A stretch of DNA of 64,000 bases, taken from assembly GCA_001599935.1 (NCBI GenBank), contig BCIJ01000005.1:186001-250000 (forward strand), written 5' to 3'. A program made the position numbers and the translations under genes. This DNA is from Holtermannia corniformis. Taxonomy: Eukaryota; Basidiomycota; Tremellomycetes; Holtermanniales. The notes beneath the pieces are model-generated. The model worked only from the letters and a program-made list of their open reading frames with translations. It was not told the origin of the DNA and ran no database searches. Positions 48,221 to 59,416 of this stretch are shown here, in pieces; the stretch's first letter is position 1, and each line of letters starts with the position of its first letter.

Positions 48221-51200
48221 ATGAGCGCAGAACATCAGGTGAGCACTGGGCGCTGCATTGCTCGATCAGATGGCCAGAGTGCTGACTTGTACCCAGGATG
48301 GACCCAGCGAACCGCCAGGATCAGCCTCGGCAAAGGATTCAATAGATCTCACAATCGATTCCGACGAAGACGGCGGTCGAGCAGAGCACTTGAACCAGCT
48401 TGCTGCGGGTCAAGTCGCTACCAATGGCGGAGGGCAACCGCACGAGACTCATCGCAAGAGACAAAAGTTGTCGGACGGGGTCCGTGCGCCGGGCCAAGAC
48501 CAAGGGTTTGAGATCACTGCCGCCAACATTGCATCCACAAACTCTCGCCACCACCATCACCACCATGCTAGTCATCACGGTCATGCGAATGGCAGCTCTC
48601 CATCTGGACGACACCGTACAGCGGCGCAGTTTGGTCAGCCTTCATTGCCGCCACCATCTGGCTATCCCGCCGGACCGTCAAATTACGCTGCCAACGGCTC
48701 AGGCTCGGCTTCCCACGACGCCATCGATCTGACAACTCAGCCGTCCCCTCCATCACCACCTTCCGTAGCTCCAGGAGTGATCGACCGCAAGCCTCTTTGT
48801 ATCGGCTCGGTACATACCAAGGTTACGATGATCTACCCCTCTCCGGCCGTGATCATCGGTCAAGACATGGTCAATACGCGCGAGAATTTGTTGGTAGTAC
48901 CGTACATGGCGACCGAGATGCTCAAGGTCAGGCTCAAGGTATGTGTTACGGCCTAGGACTCGAGACAGCTCTGACAGGCGTGCAGCTCCGTCCAGCGGGT
49001 GCACCACTGCGAGAGACCGAGCCGGTTGCTTCGGCTGATCAAGATGTGGTCCAAGTCTTATCGCGTGAGTGCAGCGTACGCGATCGCACAGTTCACGCTG
49101 ATGGCTGTAGCCGGCTCTTCGCTGTACATCGGCGAGCTTGACCAAGCGGCACAGCGAGTCTTCATCCCACTCCTCCAACGAGGTCTGATCAGGCTCGAAG
49201 GCTACGTGCAAAAGATCCATCCGGATGCTGTGTGTACAGTTGCAATAATCAAACACAGCTGACACGCCGCAGCACCGATTCCAAGCGTTTGTCTGCGTTC
49301 TCATTTTCACCTTGCCGTCCAACATCAACTTTATCGCCAATCACCTCGTTACGCATCATTGCTACCTGCAGGATCCCTTGCCGCCGTATGAACCAGCACG
49401 GCACAACGAAGCCGTGTACGACAATGCACACAAGGATTACTATGTGCCGCCATACTCGGTTGGGCAGAGTCCAGGCGCGGGATACTGGCAGGGACCCATG
49501 GGTCCTGCTATTGGGATCACAAAGTCGAATCAAGTCGAGGTACAACGAGAGCAAGTGGACGAAGTGTTCAAGAGTCTGAAAGAGGACATGAAGCTGGCAG
49601 AGACGAGTCCTGGTGAGTCCGCAGCCCGTTCACATCAGTGCGTCCGCAGAGGCTGACTGCACCAGGACCATATATCAAGACCAAACTGTTCGCCCACCAG
49701 AAGCAAGCTCTCACCTTTCTGCGCGAGCAAGAACACGAGCCAGCTGCGATCGAAGCAGCTATGAGCGCCCAGCTTGCGCATGCTGCCAAACTGGAGCGAG
49801 AAGAGGCCTTGGCGGAAGACGACGAAGTCGAAGTCGTGGACAAGGATGGCAAGCGTGAGAAGCCAAGAGAAAGCAATGTGCCCAAGTATCGCAAGCGGGA
49901 TCGAGCCAAGGAAGACTGGACAGGTCGATCGCTTTGGGAGACGCACAAAGACGAGCTGGGCAAGATTACGGGCTACAAGAATCGCATCACCGGCGAGAGC
50001 CGCAAAGCGAAGAAGGACGAGGGCAGGCCGGATGAAGGTCGTGGAGCCATCTTGGCCGATGATGTACGTCGTCTGACGCTGTCAGCTTGCTCGGTGCTCA
50101 CATGCCATAGATGGGGTTGGGTAAAACTCTTTCCATCGTATCCCTCATTGCTTCCACGCTCGAGTCGGCGCGCGACTTTGCCAACGGCGCGATCGAACTG
50201 CCCCCGGCGCCACCCAAAACCGTAGCGCTCAGTGACGAAAAGGCCGGTCTCAGTGTCGCGCACTTTGTCGGCAAGGTGCACGGCATGCCAGTGACGGCGG
50301 AGAATTCAGAAGTCGAAGGCACCGAAAGCGGCACCAAGTCGAAAGCCAAGAAGCGCAAGCGCGAGATCGAGGATGAAAAGCAACGCAGCTCTTACGCACG
50401 TCGATCTCGTATCGCTCAGCGTACCCGCGCGACGCTACTTGTGTGCCCGCTGTCGACCGTCAGTAACTGGGAAGATCAGATCAAGGATCATTGGAACGGC
50501 CAAATCGAGGTCATTGGAGGCGCTGCTGGCATTGCGCCACCCAAGAAGCCGGCGGCTACGTGGGAGGGCAAGAAGAAAGAACCCAACAAGGATGTTTTGA
50601 CAGACGGTATCTTGCGCGTGTACATCTACCATGGCTCCAGTCGCCGGCCGGATCCGAGCTACATTGCAGACTTTGATGTCGTTATCACGACCTTTTCGAC
50701 CCTCGCCACCGAATTCAGCAAGCTGTCCAAGACTAGTCTTGATATGGAAGATACGCCGACGCCTGGTGATGAGGGCACCGAAGGCATGGCTACCATGGAA
50801 GTGGATGCAGCTGGGGTCCCTGTTGAGCGGACAGCTATCGAGCTGGAAGCGGCTGCGCTAGAGGCAACGTCGAAAGGCAAGGGGCGCAGCAAGGTGCAGG
50901 AAAAGCTTGGGCCGAAGATGGCATGCGAGGCAGCGAGTCCGCTGCAATCTCTCGAGTGGTTCCGCGTGGTACTCGACGAAGCTCAGTAAGTGACTACAAC
51001 CGCAGTTCCTTGCGAAGCTAACCCTCGCAGTTTCATCAAGGAACCTTCGACCGTCGCTTCCCGAGCCGTGTGCTATCTCGAAGCAGAGCGGAGAATCGCT
51101 CTAACTGGTACCCCGATCCAGAACAAGCTCGACGATGTCTGGGCTCTGTTCAAATTCCTTCGCCTCGCCCCACTCGATATTCGAGACGTCTTTGTCGACC

Positions 51201-52917
51201 GCGTCCTCTCGCTGTGCAAGTCTGGACATCAGGTCGGCCTCGCGCGTTTGCAGCTCATCATGAGGAGCTGTACCTTGCGTCGCACAAAGGACATGCACGG
51301 CGAGGATGGAAAGAAGATCCTCGAGTTGCCGGAACGCAAAGAATACCAGCAGTGGCTCTCGTTCCGAGATGACGAACGCGAGATCTATGACTCGATCAAG
51401 ACGGCTGTCAACGCCAAGGTCGACGCGCTCAAGCAGCAAAACCAGCTCGGCAAGAACTATGCAACAGTTCTGCAAGAGGCAATGCGTCTGCGCCAGATCT
51501 GCGATCACGTCGACCTCATCAAGAGCGGGCCTGTTGAGGAAGACTACGACGGCACGGTCATGGACTATGATGTCGCCGTGGCTGGGATTGAGGCGAACGG
51601 CCTCAACCAAGCTCGCGGGGTTTCGATCATAGCGTACTTGAAGGATACCGACGCGGCGCGCTGCGTAGAGTGTGATCAAGAAATGGCCGACCGTTTCCCC
51701 TCGTTGACTTTGGGGGATGACGATCTCAAACCGGAGGGTGATGACAAGCCGGATGTGGATGTGAAACCAGGCAAGAGAGGCAAAAAGGCTACGTCAAACC
51801 CAATCTTGACGGCCTGTCAGCATGTGTACTGTGCGTGTGTGTAGCATTTCAGCGTGTTGGCTGACGCTGCACAGGCTTGGCTTGCTTCAGGAAGTCTGTT
51901 TGTCCGACATACCCCAAGAGCATCAAGGGTGTCGGAAGGCCGTGCTCTGCTTGCGGACGCGGTCTGCGCTTGCAGTTTGATACGCTCGAGGTCGCACCCC
52001 CTGGGACTGCGTCTGAAGATTTGGCCGATGCCGCCCCAACTCGTGCTCCGCGCAAGCGATACCAGAGGCCGCCAGGAGAGAAACCGAGCCTCTCGACAAA
52101 GATGCAATATCTCCTGGAGAAGCTCATGGCGTCGTCGAAAGTGAACAAGCACTCGAAGAACTATGACCTCGCGGCATTGGCTCAGCTCCAGCCTGAAGAC
52201 GTCAATCCCGATGGCTCGCCGATTGAAATCAAGACGGTCGTGTTGTACGTCACAATTTGACGATCAGGTCGCGGCTGACGCGATGTAGCTCACAGTGGAC
52301 GACCATGCTGGATCGGTGAGTGTGCTTATCCAAGCAGGGCTGCTGCTGACAACATCATCAGAATTGGCGATATGCTCGACGAGTGTCAGATCAAGTATGC
52401 TCGACTTGATGGCACGATGAGTCGTGACGATCGCTCGGCGGCAATGGCGGCACTCAAGTCTGATCCGGCAACCGAAGTCCTCCTCGTGTCGATCCGAGCT
52501 GGTGGTGTTGGTCTCAACCTCGTTACTGCGTCGAGGTGTTTCATCATGGAGCCCTACTGGTCAGTGATAAAGCCGGCGGAACGCATAAGCTGACCCGGTC
52601 TCAGGAATCCATCCGTCGAAGCACAGGCCATCGATCGCATCGTCAGTGGTATTCATCAAAGCCGAGCATCCCGCTGACGCGCTACAAAGCACCGTATGGG
52701 TCAAACCCGGCCGGTTGAAGCTATCAAGTTGATGATGAACGACTCGATCGAGGTCAAGATGTCAGAACGGCAGAAGAAAAAGAACAGCCTGGCCAAGTTG
52801 ACGCTCAAGGGCATGTCCAAATCAGAGCTTCTCGAGCGCAGGGTGCGTTGTTTCATGGCGGTCGGAGTACGCTAACCGATGTTGCAGATGGAAGAACTTG
52901 TAGAACTGTTCAGCTGA
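48221..52917 (+). CDS. SNF2-family helicase with embedded RING finger (Rad5/HLTF/Rad16 class)
   Basis: Nuclear DNA-dependent ATPase and putative ubiquitin ligase of the Rad5/HLTF/Rad16/Uls1 class, which act in DNA-damage tolerance or repair. Thirteen exons: 48221-48238, 48297-48938, 48996-49229, 49273-49612, 49666-50063, 50111-50985, 51031-51830, 51875-52244, 52289-52315, 52362-52559, 52605-52641, 52690-52842, 52888-52917; in frame, 1373 aa. N-terminal SUMO-interacting-like IDLTIDSDED and a His run. Motif I MGLGKT near residue 545; motif II DEAH created across an intron near 835; ALTGTPIQNKLDDVWALF; RING residues CVECDQEM ... TACQHVYCLACF ... CSACG near 1050-1135; C-terminal lobe DGTMSRDDR, LLVSIRAGGVGLNLVTASR and HRMGQTRPVEAIK. 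RING position between helicase lobes defines the class; which member it is remains open. Confidence 0.88.
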
Positions 52918-52988
52918 ATCAACTACTGCATACACCCGCACGCCTGTAGCATATGTACACACAGCTATATGCATATGTCTAGCTAGAA

Positions 52989-54280
52989 TTACAGCTCTTT
53001 GTCGTCGCGCTCGGTGTCAATCTCGATCTTTGCTCTGACGGGTGAAGGAGGATCGGCTGGGAGGGCGAGCGTGGGAGACTCTTCACGCGGTGACGAGGCG
53101 AGGGCGGTCTTCTCAGTGGGTCTTGCGCCTTGGTCATGACCAGACAGGCGGGCGAGCATCTTCTGAACCATCTTGGAGAACCACAACCTAAGTGAGGCGT
53201 AAGGTGAGGGTCGAGGGTAGACCTGCAAATGCGACCTACCAGTTCAAGCCATTGAGAGCCAGATTTCCCAGACCATAGATGACTGCGCTTGTTAGTTTCC
53301 GGAGCTGGGGTCGACAGTCGTGACTGACGTTGCAGATATAAAGGAATATTATCAGCTTCAGCCCACATTGCTTGGAAGAAGGCGATGGTCTGGACGATCC
53401 GTCAGCGCAGATCACTACTTCGTACTGCCAGGGATCAACTCACATTATAGCCTCCGTATACGATTCGCCCGAGGAAAAAGACAAGCATGAACATCAGTGC
53501 GTTTAGCAAATGCAGTGTTGGATAGGTGTCGGAGTAGCCAAGTTTGTCCTGCACATGGCTGTGAGCACAGCACGCCTGAGTGCATGAGCGTACCATAAAC
53601 CAGTGAATATTGAGAAAGGGGGTCGAGAGCTCCCACAGAAGGAAGGGCGAGCCAAAGCCTGCCATGAACGGGCGGAAGGAGAACAGAAAGACGGCGAGGC
53701 ACGCGGCGCCTGTGATGGTTCTGGTCAACATGACCCTCGGCTTCGAGATAAGACTCACCATGGATCACGAAACCGATGGTCGAGTTGATCAGACTGTCCA
53801 ACGTGTCCCATAGGAAGCTGGGGAGGCCTCATCATTCATGCGCGGCACGATCATAAAGCTTCACTCACTAGCTAGACTGATGTCAGCTCTGAATATTTCA
53901 GCGGCGCAGCGACTTACCCTGAGGTGAATGCCAACAAGTTGCCGACCGTCGGATCATAGCCAAACACTGGATCAATGGCAAGGATCTTGGACCCAAGAGC
54001 ATGCAGCGCTAGAGGAATTACAATCATTGCATGGACCATAGCTACGGTATGTTAGCACCGATGTTTGTTGGCTTGCAAGTTTGTCGCGCTACGTACAGAC
54101 AACGTGCGAGTCCCAGCCCCGCCTGGTTCTGCTAGTGAAGTTGGCGAAATGATTGGGAAACAACCGGGGTGACAAGGTCGCTGATGCCCATTGCAGCAGG
54201 GTGAAACCGAGGGTCGAGCCAATGAGGATGTGCAAATGAAAAGCGAGAAGGGGCAATGGATTGCTGATAGTGAAGCCCAT
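52989..54280 (-). CDS. TLC-domain membrane protein (TMEM56/TLCD4-like)
   Basis: Multi-span membrane protein of the TRAM-LAG-CLN8 domain group, probably in the ER or Golgi and lipid-related. Nine exons: 54280-54097, 54041-53921, 53871-53869, 53817-53759, 53709-53594, 53548-53444, 53389-53329, 53282-53240, 53187-52989; in frame, 296 aa. Hydrophobic segments include LAFHLHILIGSTLGFTLLQW, MVHAMIVIPLALHALG, AACLAVFLFSF and LHLLNALMFMLVFFLGRIVY. Family landmarks are VHAMIVIPLAL, SGYFLWDTL and WELSTPFLNIHWFM. The SGYF motif needs a 3-nt exon, CTA, between two normal-sized introns; without it the frame is kept but Tyr is lost. The C-terminal 60 residues are polar and acidic. Convergent with the SNF2 gene. 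Specific lipid substrate not inferable. Confidence 0.82.
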
Positions 54281-54406
54281 TCTGTGATAGGCGATAGCGA
54301 CTGCTAATGAACCGTTTTGCGCGTATAAAAGTACCAACGTTGCTTTTTGTCTGCCGATGCACTGCGTCGTCTCAACTCCCGATCGTCGGGAATGCGCGTG
54401 CCGAAT

Positions 54407-55929
54407 TCAAACACGTGGTGCGCCGTCTGTCCCTAGCGAAACGCGGGTGCGGAGTTGACGCTGCCCGGCTGCGTTGTATTTCGGGGGCCTCTGCTGTTCA
54501 TCTATACCGACTTCCTCTGCCTTTGAACCCGTCACGAGACCTATTTGAAGCCCGTCGCCGGAATCCTCCTTCAACTGCCTGCGCAATCGCTTAGACTCTT
54601 TGATCGGATTCATACCTGGCAAGTAGAGCAGGTCGATCGATTCAAGTGGGATACCAGCCGTCTGTACGAGGTCAGCTTGACCCCAGCTGAATTGGCAGAC
54701 CCACCTCTGGACAGAAAAAGTAGATGAATGGTACGAACATGCCCCAACCTCCATGGCTTTAGCTGCAGTATGCGCGCTTGCTTAAAGATCGGCGTCACGT
54801 AGCTGTCATGCATCAGATTGTTACACGAGACGAGCGCTGATGTGACTCACTAGCTGATCACAGTGCCCCCCGAGAACGCCTGGCAAACCTGCACAACGAT
54901 GGCGGTCGCCATCCTTGGCTTCCCCCCATTACCATATGCAGTCCGGCTGAACAGATCGCGCCATGATCTGGCGCTGCTAAGCTCCAGCTCGATCGCGTGC
55001 TCAATCTCGGCGAGCTGAACTGCGAGTTGGGGGTGCTCGAGAGAGAGGTCGGAAAGCGCCGAGAGGATGGCAAGAGCACCGGCCGGATCGGCGTGTGCGA
55101 CGAGGTATCGCGGTGACTCCTGCATGCATAAGTCAGCTGTGCACGTCGAGTCGGGCGGGCGGGCGTACCGGCATGAGCAGAACGCAACTACACATAAAGA
55201 TTGACGCAATCATCTGTAAACTGAACGGGAAGCGCCAGGTGAAGTCGGTCTCCGACGTGTCAGTGCGCGCTCTGTCTTGGGCTGCGGACTCACGTCGTAT
55301 TTGGCTGCGCCATAGTCGCACCAATACGCTATGAGCTGGCCTACCTGAACGCGGTCTCGTTAGGCCACGCGCAACTTTACCGGAGTTTAACTCACAATGA
55401 GGAAACTCAAGCTGACACAGACTACCGTGCCTCTGACTTGACTTGGCGAGGTTTCTCTAGACTTGTGAGCTTGAAAATCAAGATCCCACAATAGCACGCA
55501 CCTCTGCCAAATAGGCAACGTCGATGAGATCCCACCCATGCCTACACCGGCGACTATCCGGCCCACGATAAGCTGGGCGACCTCGAAGCTGCTAACCTAG
55601 ATTACCCCACCGGCCAAGATGAATATAGTGAAGAACAGTAGGTTGTGGCGTCTGGAGAGGACCTCGCCATACAAGCACACTGCCAGCGCGCCCAACCCGA
55701 GCATGAACACGCCAGTGACAGTGCCCTGCATTGCAACAAGTCGAATCGAGCCTGGACTGGGTCATGTCAGCGATGCAACGATAGTGTTGGCTTCGATAAA
55801 CTTGCCCGGCCTGCCGGAAATAACGCCGCCAAGCGCGCCATTCTCGAGTCCGTACAAGACTCGCCCAAGCCCTGCTGTTAGGGTGATTGCGGCAAGGATC
55901 TTGCATCCTCGTAGACCCAAGTGTGCCAT
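54407..55929 (-). pseudogene. Decayed MFS sugar transporter
   Basis: Remnant of a 12-span sugar porter. Recognisable pieces in order: YGLENGALGGVISGRPG; MLGLGALAVCLYGEVLSRRH; VSSFEVAQLIVGRIVAGVG and GMGGISSTLPIWQ; LIAYWCDYG; ESPRYLVAHADPAGALAILS; VCQAFSGGTVIS; then FVPFIYFFCPE and TAGIPLESIDLLYLPG. Two defects are visible. A TAG (55599-55597) replaces the residue just before VSSFEVAQLIVGR, where porters usually have Gln, a one-base change from CAG. The region that should encode spans 7-11 is missing between the GTVIS and FVPFIYFF blocks. Splice sites around the surviving exons remain good, so decay is recent. Unlike the intact neighbour it belongs to the hexose/pentose branch by its motifs. 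A sequencing error could explain the stop but not the deletion. Confidence 0.7.
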
Positions 55930-56141
55930 GCTGCAGCGCTGAAGCCGACTGATCAAGCAGCGATGAGTTTATCGATGTTTGGCCGATCCGATCGAGCACG
56001 TGATTCCGGGAAATCGGTCGGCGCCGACGGCATGCTGGTACTTTTTCCGCGGATAGGATAAAACGTGAATATTGCAATATCGCGTTTGTCTGGCCCACGA
56101 TGGGTGCATGATGATCAGCTTCGTCACGGCCAGCATCAGTC

Positions 56142-56408
56142 ATGGCGCCCAAGGCAAAGGCGAGGTGGGTCGGCATGACACCTGCTATCACAGTGCTGAG
56201 ACTTTTCCCAGGCGGATCCTCGTCAAGCTCGTTTCCACGGCGCTGACGGGCAAGTTCTACGTTGCTTCGCGGCCAAGGGTTGCAGAAAAGCTGGCGCTCA
56301 TGAAGTACGACCCTGTCGGTACGTTGCTGGCTGGCGTTCGTTAGCAACTGCGCTGACATGCTTGCAGTCAAGAAGCACGTCCTCTTTACCGAAACCAAAA
56401 TGAAGTAG
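56142..56408 (+). CDS. MRPL39: Mitochondrial ribosomal protein bL33m
   Basis: Small protein of the mitochondrial large ribosomal subunit, bacterial L33 type. Exons 56142-56164, 56212-56318, 56368-56408 close in frame to 56 aa, the family length. It reads MAPKAKARRILVKLVSTALT, GKFYVASRPRVAEKLALMKY and DPVVKKHVLFTETKMK, collinear with fungal L33m. The first exon has only 23 nt and the gene is easily missed. It sits between the decayed and the intact transporter on the opposite strand, so it interrupts the sugar locus without being related to it. Confidence 0.93.
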
Positions 56409-56701
56409 ACTGCGCAAGTGCTTCAGGCATATGATCGCAAGCCGGTTGTGACCAAGCGTTGGGAACAATGCGGACTTGCTCGCAGACATGTCACTGTGAT
56501 GTAATACTAGACACCCCACATCGTCAAGCACGCAGTCGATCGCTGTCGGCATCGAGGCAATCCTAGCATCAATCCGGATGTGCGACACGTCTGTTGCTTG
56601 AGAGTGTTGGCAACTTGCATCACAACCCGTCATATACACATTGCCACTATCGGCCAACATCCCTCGGCCAGCCTGAACCCCTATTGATTCTGCTGGAAAT
56701 C

Positions 56702-58870
56702 TCAAGCGTCACGCTGTCCAGCCTGCTCCTGCTGGTGCTTGTGTTCCGTCTGCACGTCCGTCACGTACTTGCCCATACGCCACGCCGGAATGCCTTTGAG
56801 ATAGAGTTCTTCGAGCTCTGCCGGGTTCCGCCGCGACGTCTCGGGCACGTAGTAGAATGCCAGAGCCGTGACAATCAATCCTGTCCCGAAGAACAGCCAG
56901 GCCGTATTGTAGCCTTGCACGAGTCAGTCAGCGAATCGCAGGTGGGTATCGTCAGAGACAGCAACGTACCGAGATCGGCCTTGTTGACATCGAGCATGAT
57001 CGGGACCGACGTGTTGAAGGTCAAGCCGAACAGGACACTAAGGCCGCCAGCGAGACCAGCAGTCCTTGCGCGCAACTTTTGCGACGAGACTTCGCCAATG
57101 AATGTCCAACCGAGCGAACCCACTGCGAACTGCATCAGCTTGTAACGTGCGGGAATTTGTCTATACTGACGCCCAGCACTCGCAAACGCCCACACGGCGG
57201 CAGCAAAGATGAGAAGATTCTTGAGCGCCGTCGTCTTCTCGACCTGGCCAAGAACGCCGACGAGCAGCATCATGAGCGTGCAGAGCACACCAAAGATGAT
57301 GACAATGTTCCGCCGGCCGAAGCGATCGGTCGTGCCGACGAGGATGAGGATGGTGGCGAGCTTGATGGCAGCTGAGCGAAAGGTCAGCACGCGCAGTCGG
57401 CTTGGAATAAACGGACTGAGGATGGCCGTCAACGCAAAAGCATCGTCAAAGCCAGACTGCTTGAAGAAGACTGGAGAGCAGGTCAGCGCCAATCTTGCTG
57501 TCGAACATGATGAACCCACGAGAAGTGTATACGCCAAGGAAAGCCAAACCGGTCAGCTGCTGCGTGCAAGCCGGCAGAGCCGCTGCGAACGTCCTTCGCT
57601 GCAAGTGGATTAGTTTGACCGTGCTCTCGCCAGAGCACCGACGTACGAGATTGACGCCCTTGAGGCACTCGGCATAGCTGCGGAGAATCTCGCGCACGCC
57701 TTGCGTGTCGATCCCGAGCTCCTTGCGTCTTCGTTGCTCCTGTTCAATGATGTTGCGGACGACGGCGTATTCGGCCTCGACGTTGTACCCGCGTACGTTG
57801 CCGTTAACGCGGCGCAGGGTCGCAATGCCCTTGTCGTGCTGACCCTTCGCTGCAAAGTAGTCTTTCGGAGTCAGCGACCGTTGCAGGGGCCAAGTGCGCA
57901 CTCACACGGAGTCTCGGGTAGCCACAGAAAGATGGGCAGCATGATGCCCAGGAACGCCCATTGGGTCAGAATGGGCGTCTTGTAGTCGGACCTGTCCTTG
58001 TTCTCGCAGATGAGAAGGACGACTGGGGCAATGAATTGACCGAGGTTGTTCAAGATACCGTATGAGAGCGTCATGGCACCGCGGATATTGACGGGCGACC
58101 ACTCGGTGATGTAGATCGGCAATGTCGATTGAAGCGCGCCAACACCGACACCGGCAAGTAGCTTTGCCGCCGCCCAATCCTTCCAATCGCGGAAGAACGA
58201 TTCCAGAAGCATTGACTGCAATCCGTTGAGTTCATGCTGCATCTCGAAATTCCACTCACCGAAAGCAGAATTAACCAGAGAATGTAAAGAGTATACTTGC
58301 GACCGATGCGGTCGGACACCGGGTTGAGGAGCAACATGCCAATAAGCTGGCCGAGCGATTGCAGCGCACCCCAAAGCGCCGTGTAATTGGCATTCAGCGT
58401 GTACTTGTTCTTGGCAGGGTTGAAAAAGCCAGCATGGCGAATGAAGCCCTCGTTGGCGATGATGTTGCCTGCCAATCATCAGCATTGCGGGTCGCGCGAG
58501 AAGCTGAAGCCAGCACCATTGAGTTTGATCTAAGGAACTCGAATCAGCGAAGGTCTAATGCGGTCACTAGCAGCTCTCACTTGGTACCCATCAGCGGCAG
58601 CGGCAAAACTCAGCAGAACGCAAACGAGCACGGCCTGAGAGGTCAGACACCACCAGTACTAAATCAAACGCAACGCACCTTTGGAAAACGTAGGGTGGTC
58701 TTGAGCGGGCCAAGATCATCGAGGTCTGACTTGAGCACCAGCTGCTCGTGCCCAGTACCGTCAGGGATAGGCGCCTTCTCCAGATATTCTTCCTCCCGCT
58801 TGAGATCTACGTGGATATCCTCAAAGGATAGACGTTGATTTTGGATCGGTGCAGTGTCGTGTGCCGCCAT
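56702..58870 (-). CDS. MFS sugar transporter next to alpha-L-rhamnosidase
   Basis: Plasma-membrane sugar:proton symporter of the fungal sugar-porter family. Exons 58870-58679, 58634-58581, 58530-58518, 58468-58260, 58215-57906, 57861-57647, 57598-57520, 57470-57417, 57371-56970, 56913-56702 close in frame to 579 aa, normal size. An N-terminal cytosolic tail of about 64 residues precedes AVLVCVLLSFAAAADGYQ. Signature motifs: NPVSDRIGRKYTLYI, LPIYITEWSPVNIRGAM, FLWLPETP, TTDRFGRRN, GEVSSQKLRARTAGLAGG and FYYVPETSRRNPAELEELYL. The RTAG and TSVPIMLD blocks resemble the alpha-glucoside/lactose branch of porters. Exon 3 is 13 nt. It shares its promoter with the divergent rhamnosidase, so transport of L-rhamnose or a rhamnoside is inferred from context only. 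Confidence 0.87.
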
Positions 58871-59416
58871 ATTGATCGTTCGAGGTCCAAAACAGCATCT
58901 GCAGCTGCGCTATTTCTTCAATTACAGCAACAGCTTGCTCGTGACCTTCGGACTGACACGGTCCAACAACGTCGCGAGGGCGATCTCCGGTCCAGTCAAG
59001 CGCCGTCGGGGATGGCTGCTTCTGGAGCGTGTTCTTGCTGACAAGTGGGACCAGTCTGCTCAACTGACCATAGGGTCCAGAGTATCCACAATCCCACATG
59101 CAGGGCCCCGTGACCTGCAGCGATCAGAACGGCACAAGAGCAGAGCCATGTGTAAGGTACAAGCCGCTAAGTCACAATAAGCTTCTTCGGGGCGCACTCG
59201 AGCGTTGCCCCGAAGTGGGCTCTTGGTGGGCTCCACGCCGCTCATGTGGGGCGTCAACTGCCAGCATGTGCAGAGCCCACAACGGCCCGTCATCACCATT
59301 GCTGCAGACCCACGGTACATCCTGCACCGTCTTTACACCGAGGCCAGATATCCATAGTCCGAATCCAGCGAAGGGATAGGTTTGGTGAGGTGCGGCAATC
59401 AACAACTGCAACCAAG
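58871..59416. other. Divergent promoter of transporter and rhamnosidase
   Basis: 546 bp between two ATGs on opposite strands. No ORF is supported. It contains the inverted repeat listed separately and should hold the shared regulatory sites of both genes. Confidence 0.6.
59186..59216. promoter_or_regulatory. Perfect 9-bp inverted repeat CTTCGGGGC-N13-GCCCCGAAG
   Basis: Arms 59186-59194 and 59208-59216 are exact inverted copies. The inner CGG/CCG triplets facing each other are the arrangement bound by dimeric Zn2Cys6 regulators, which control many fungal sugar loci. It lies roughly midway between the two start codons. The C4 runs also overlap CreA-like GGGG cores. Confidence 0.5.

Noticed and set aside
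48540..48570. CAC/CAT run as a microsatellite
   Set aside because: It encodes a His run in the disordered N-terminus of the SNF2 protein and is too short to call a separate repeat.
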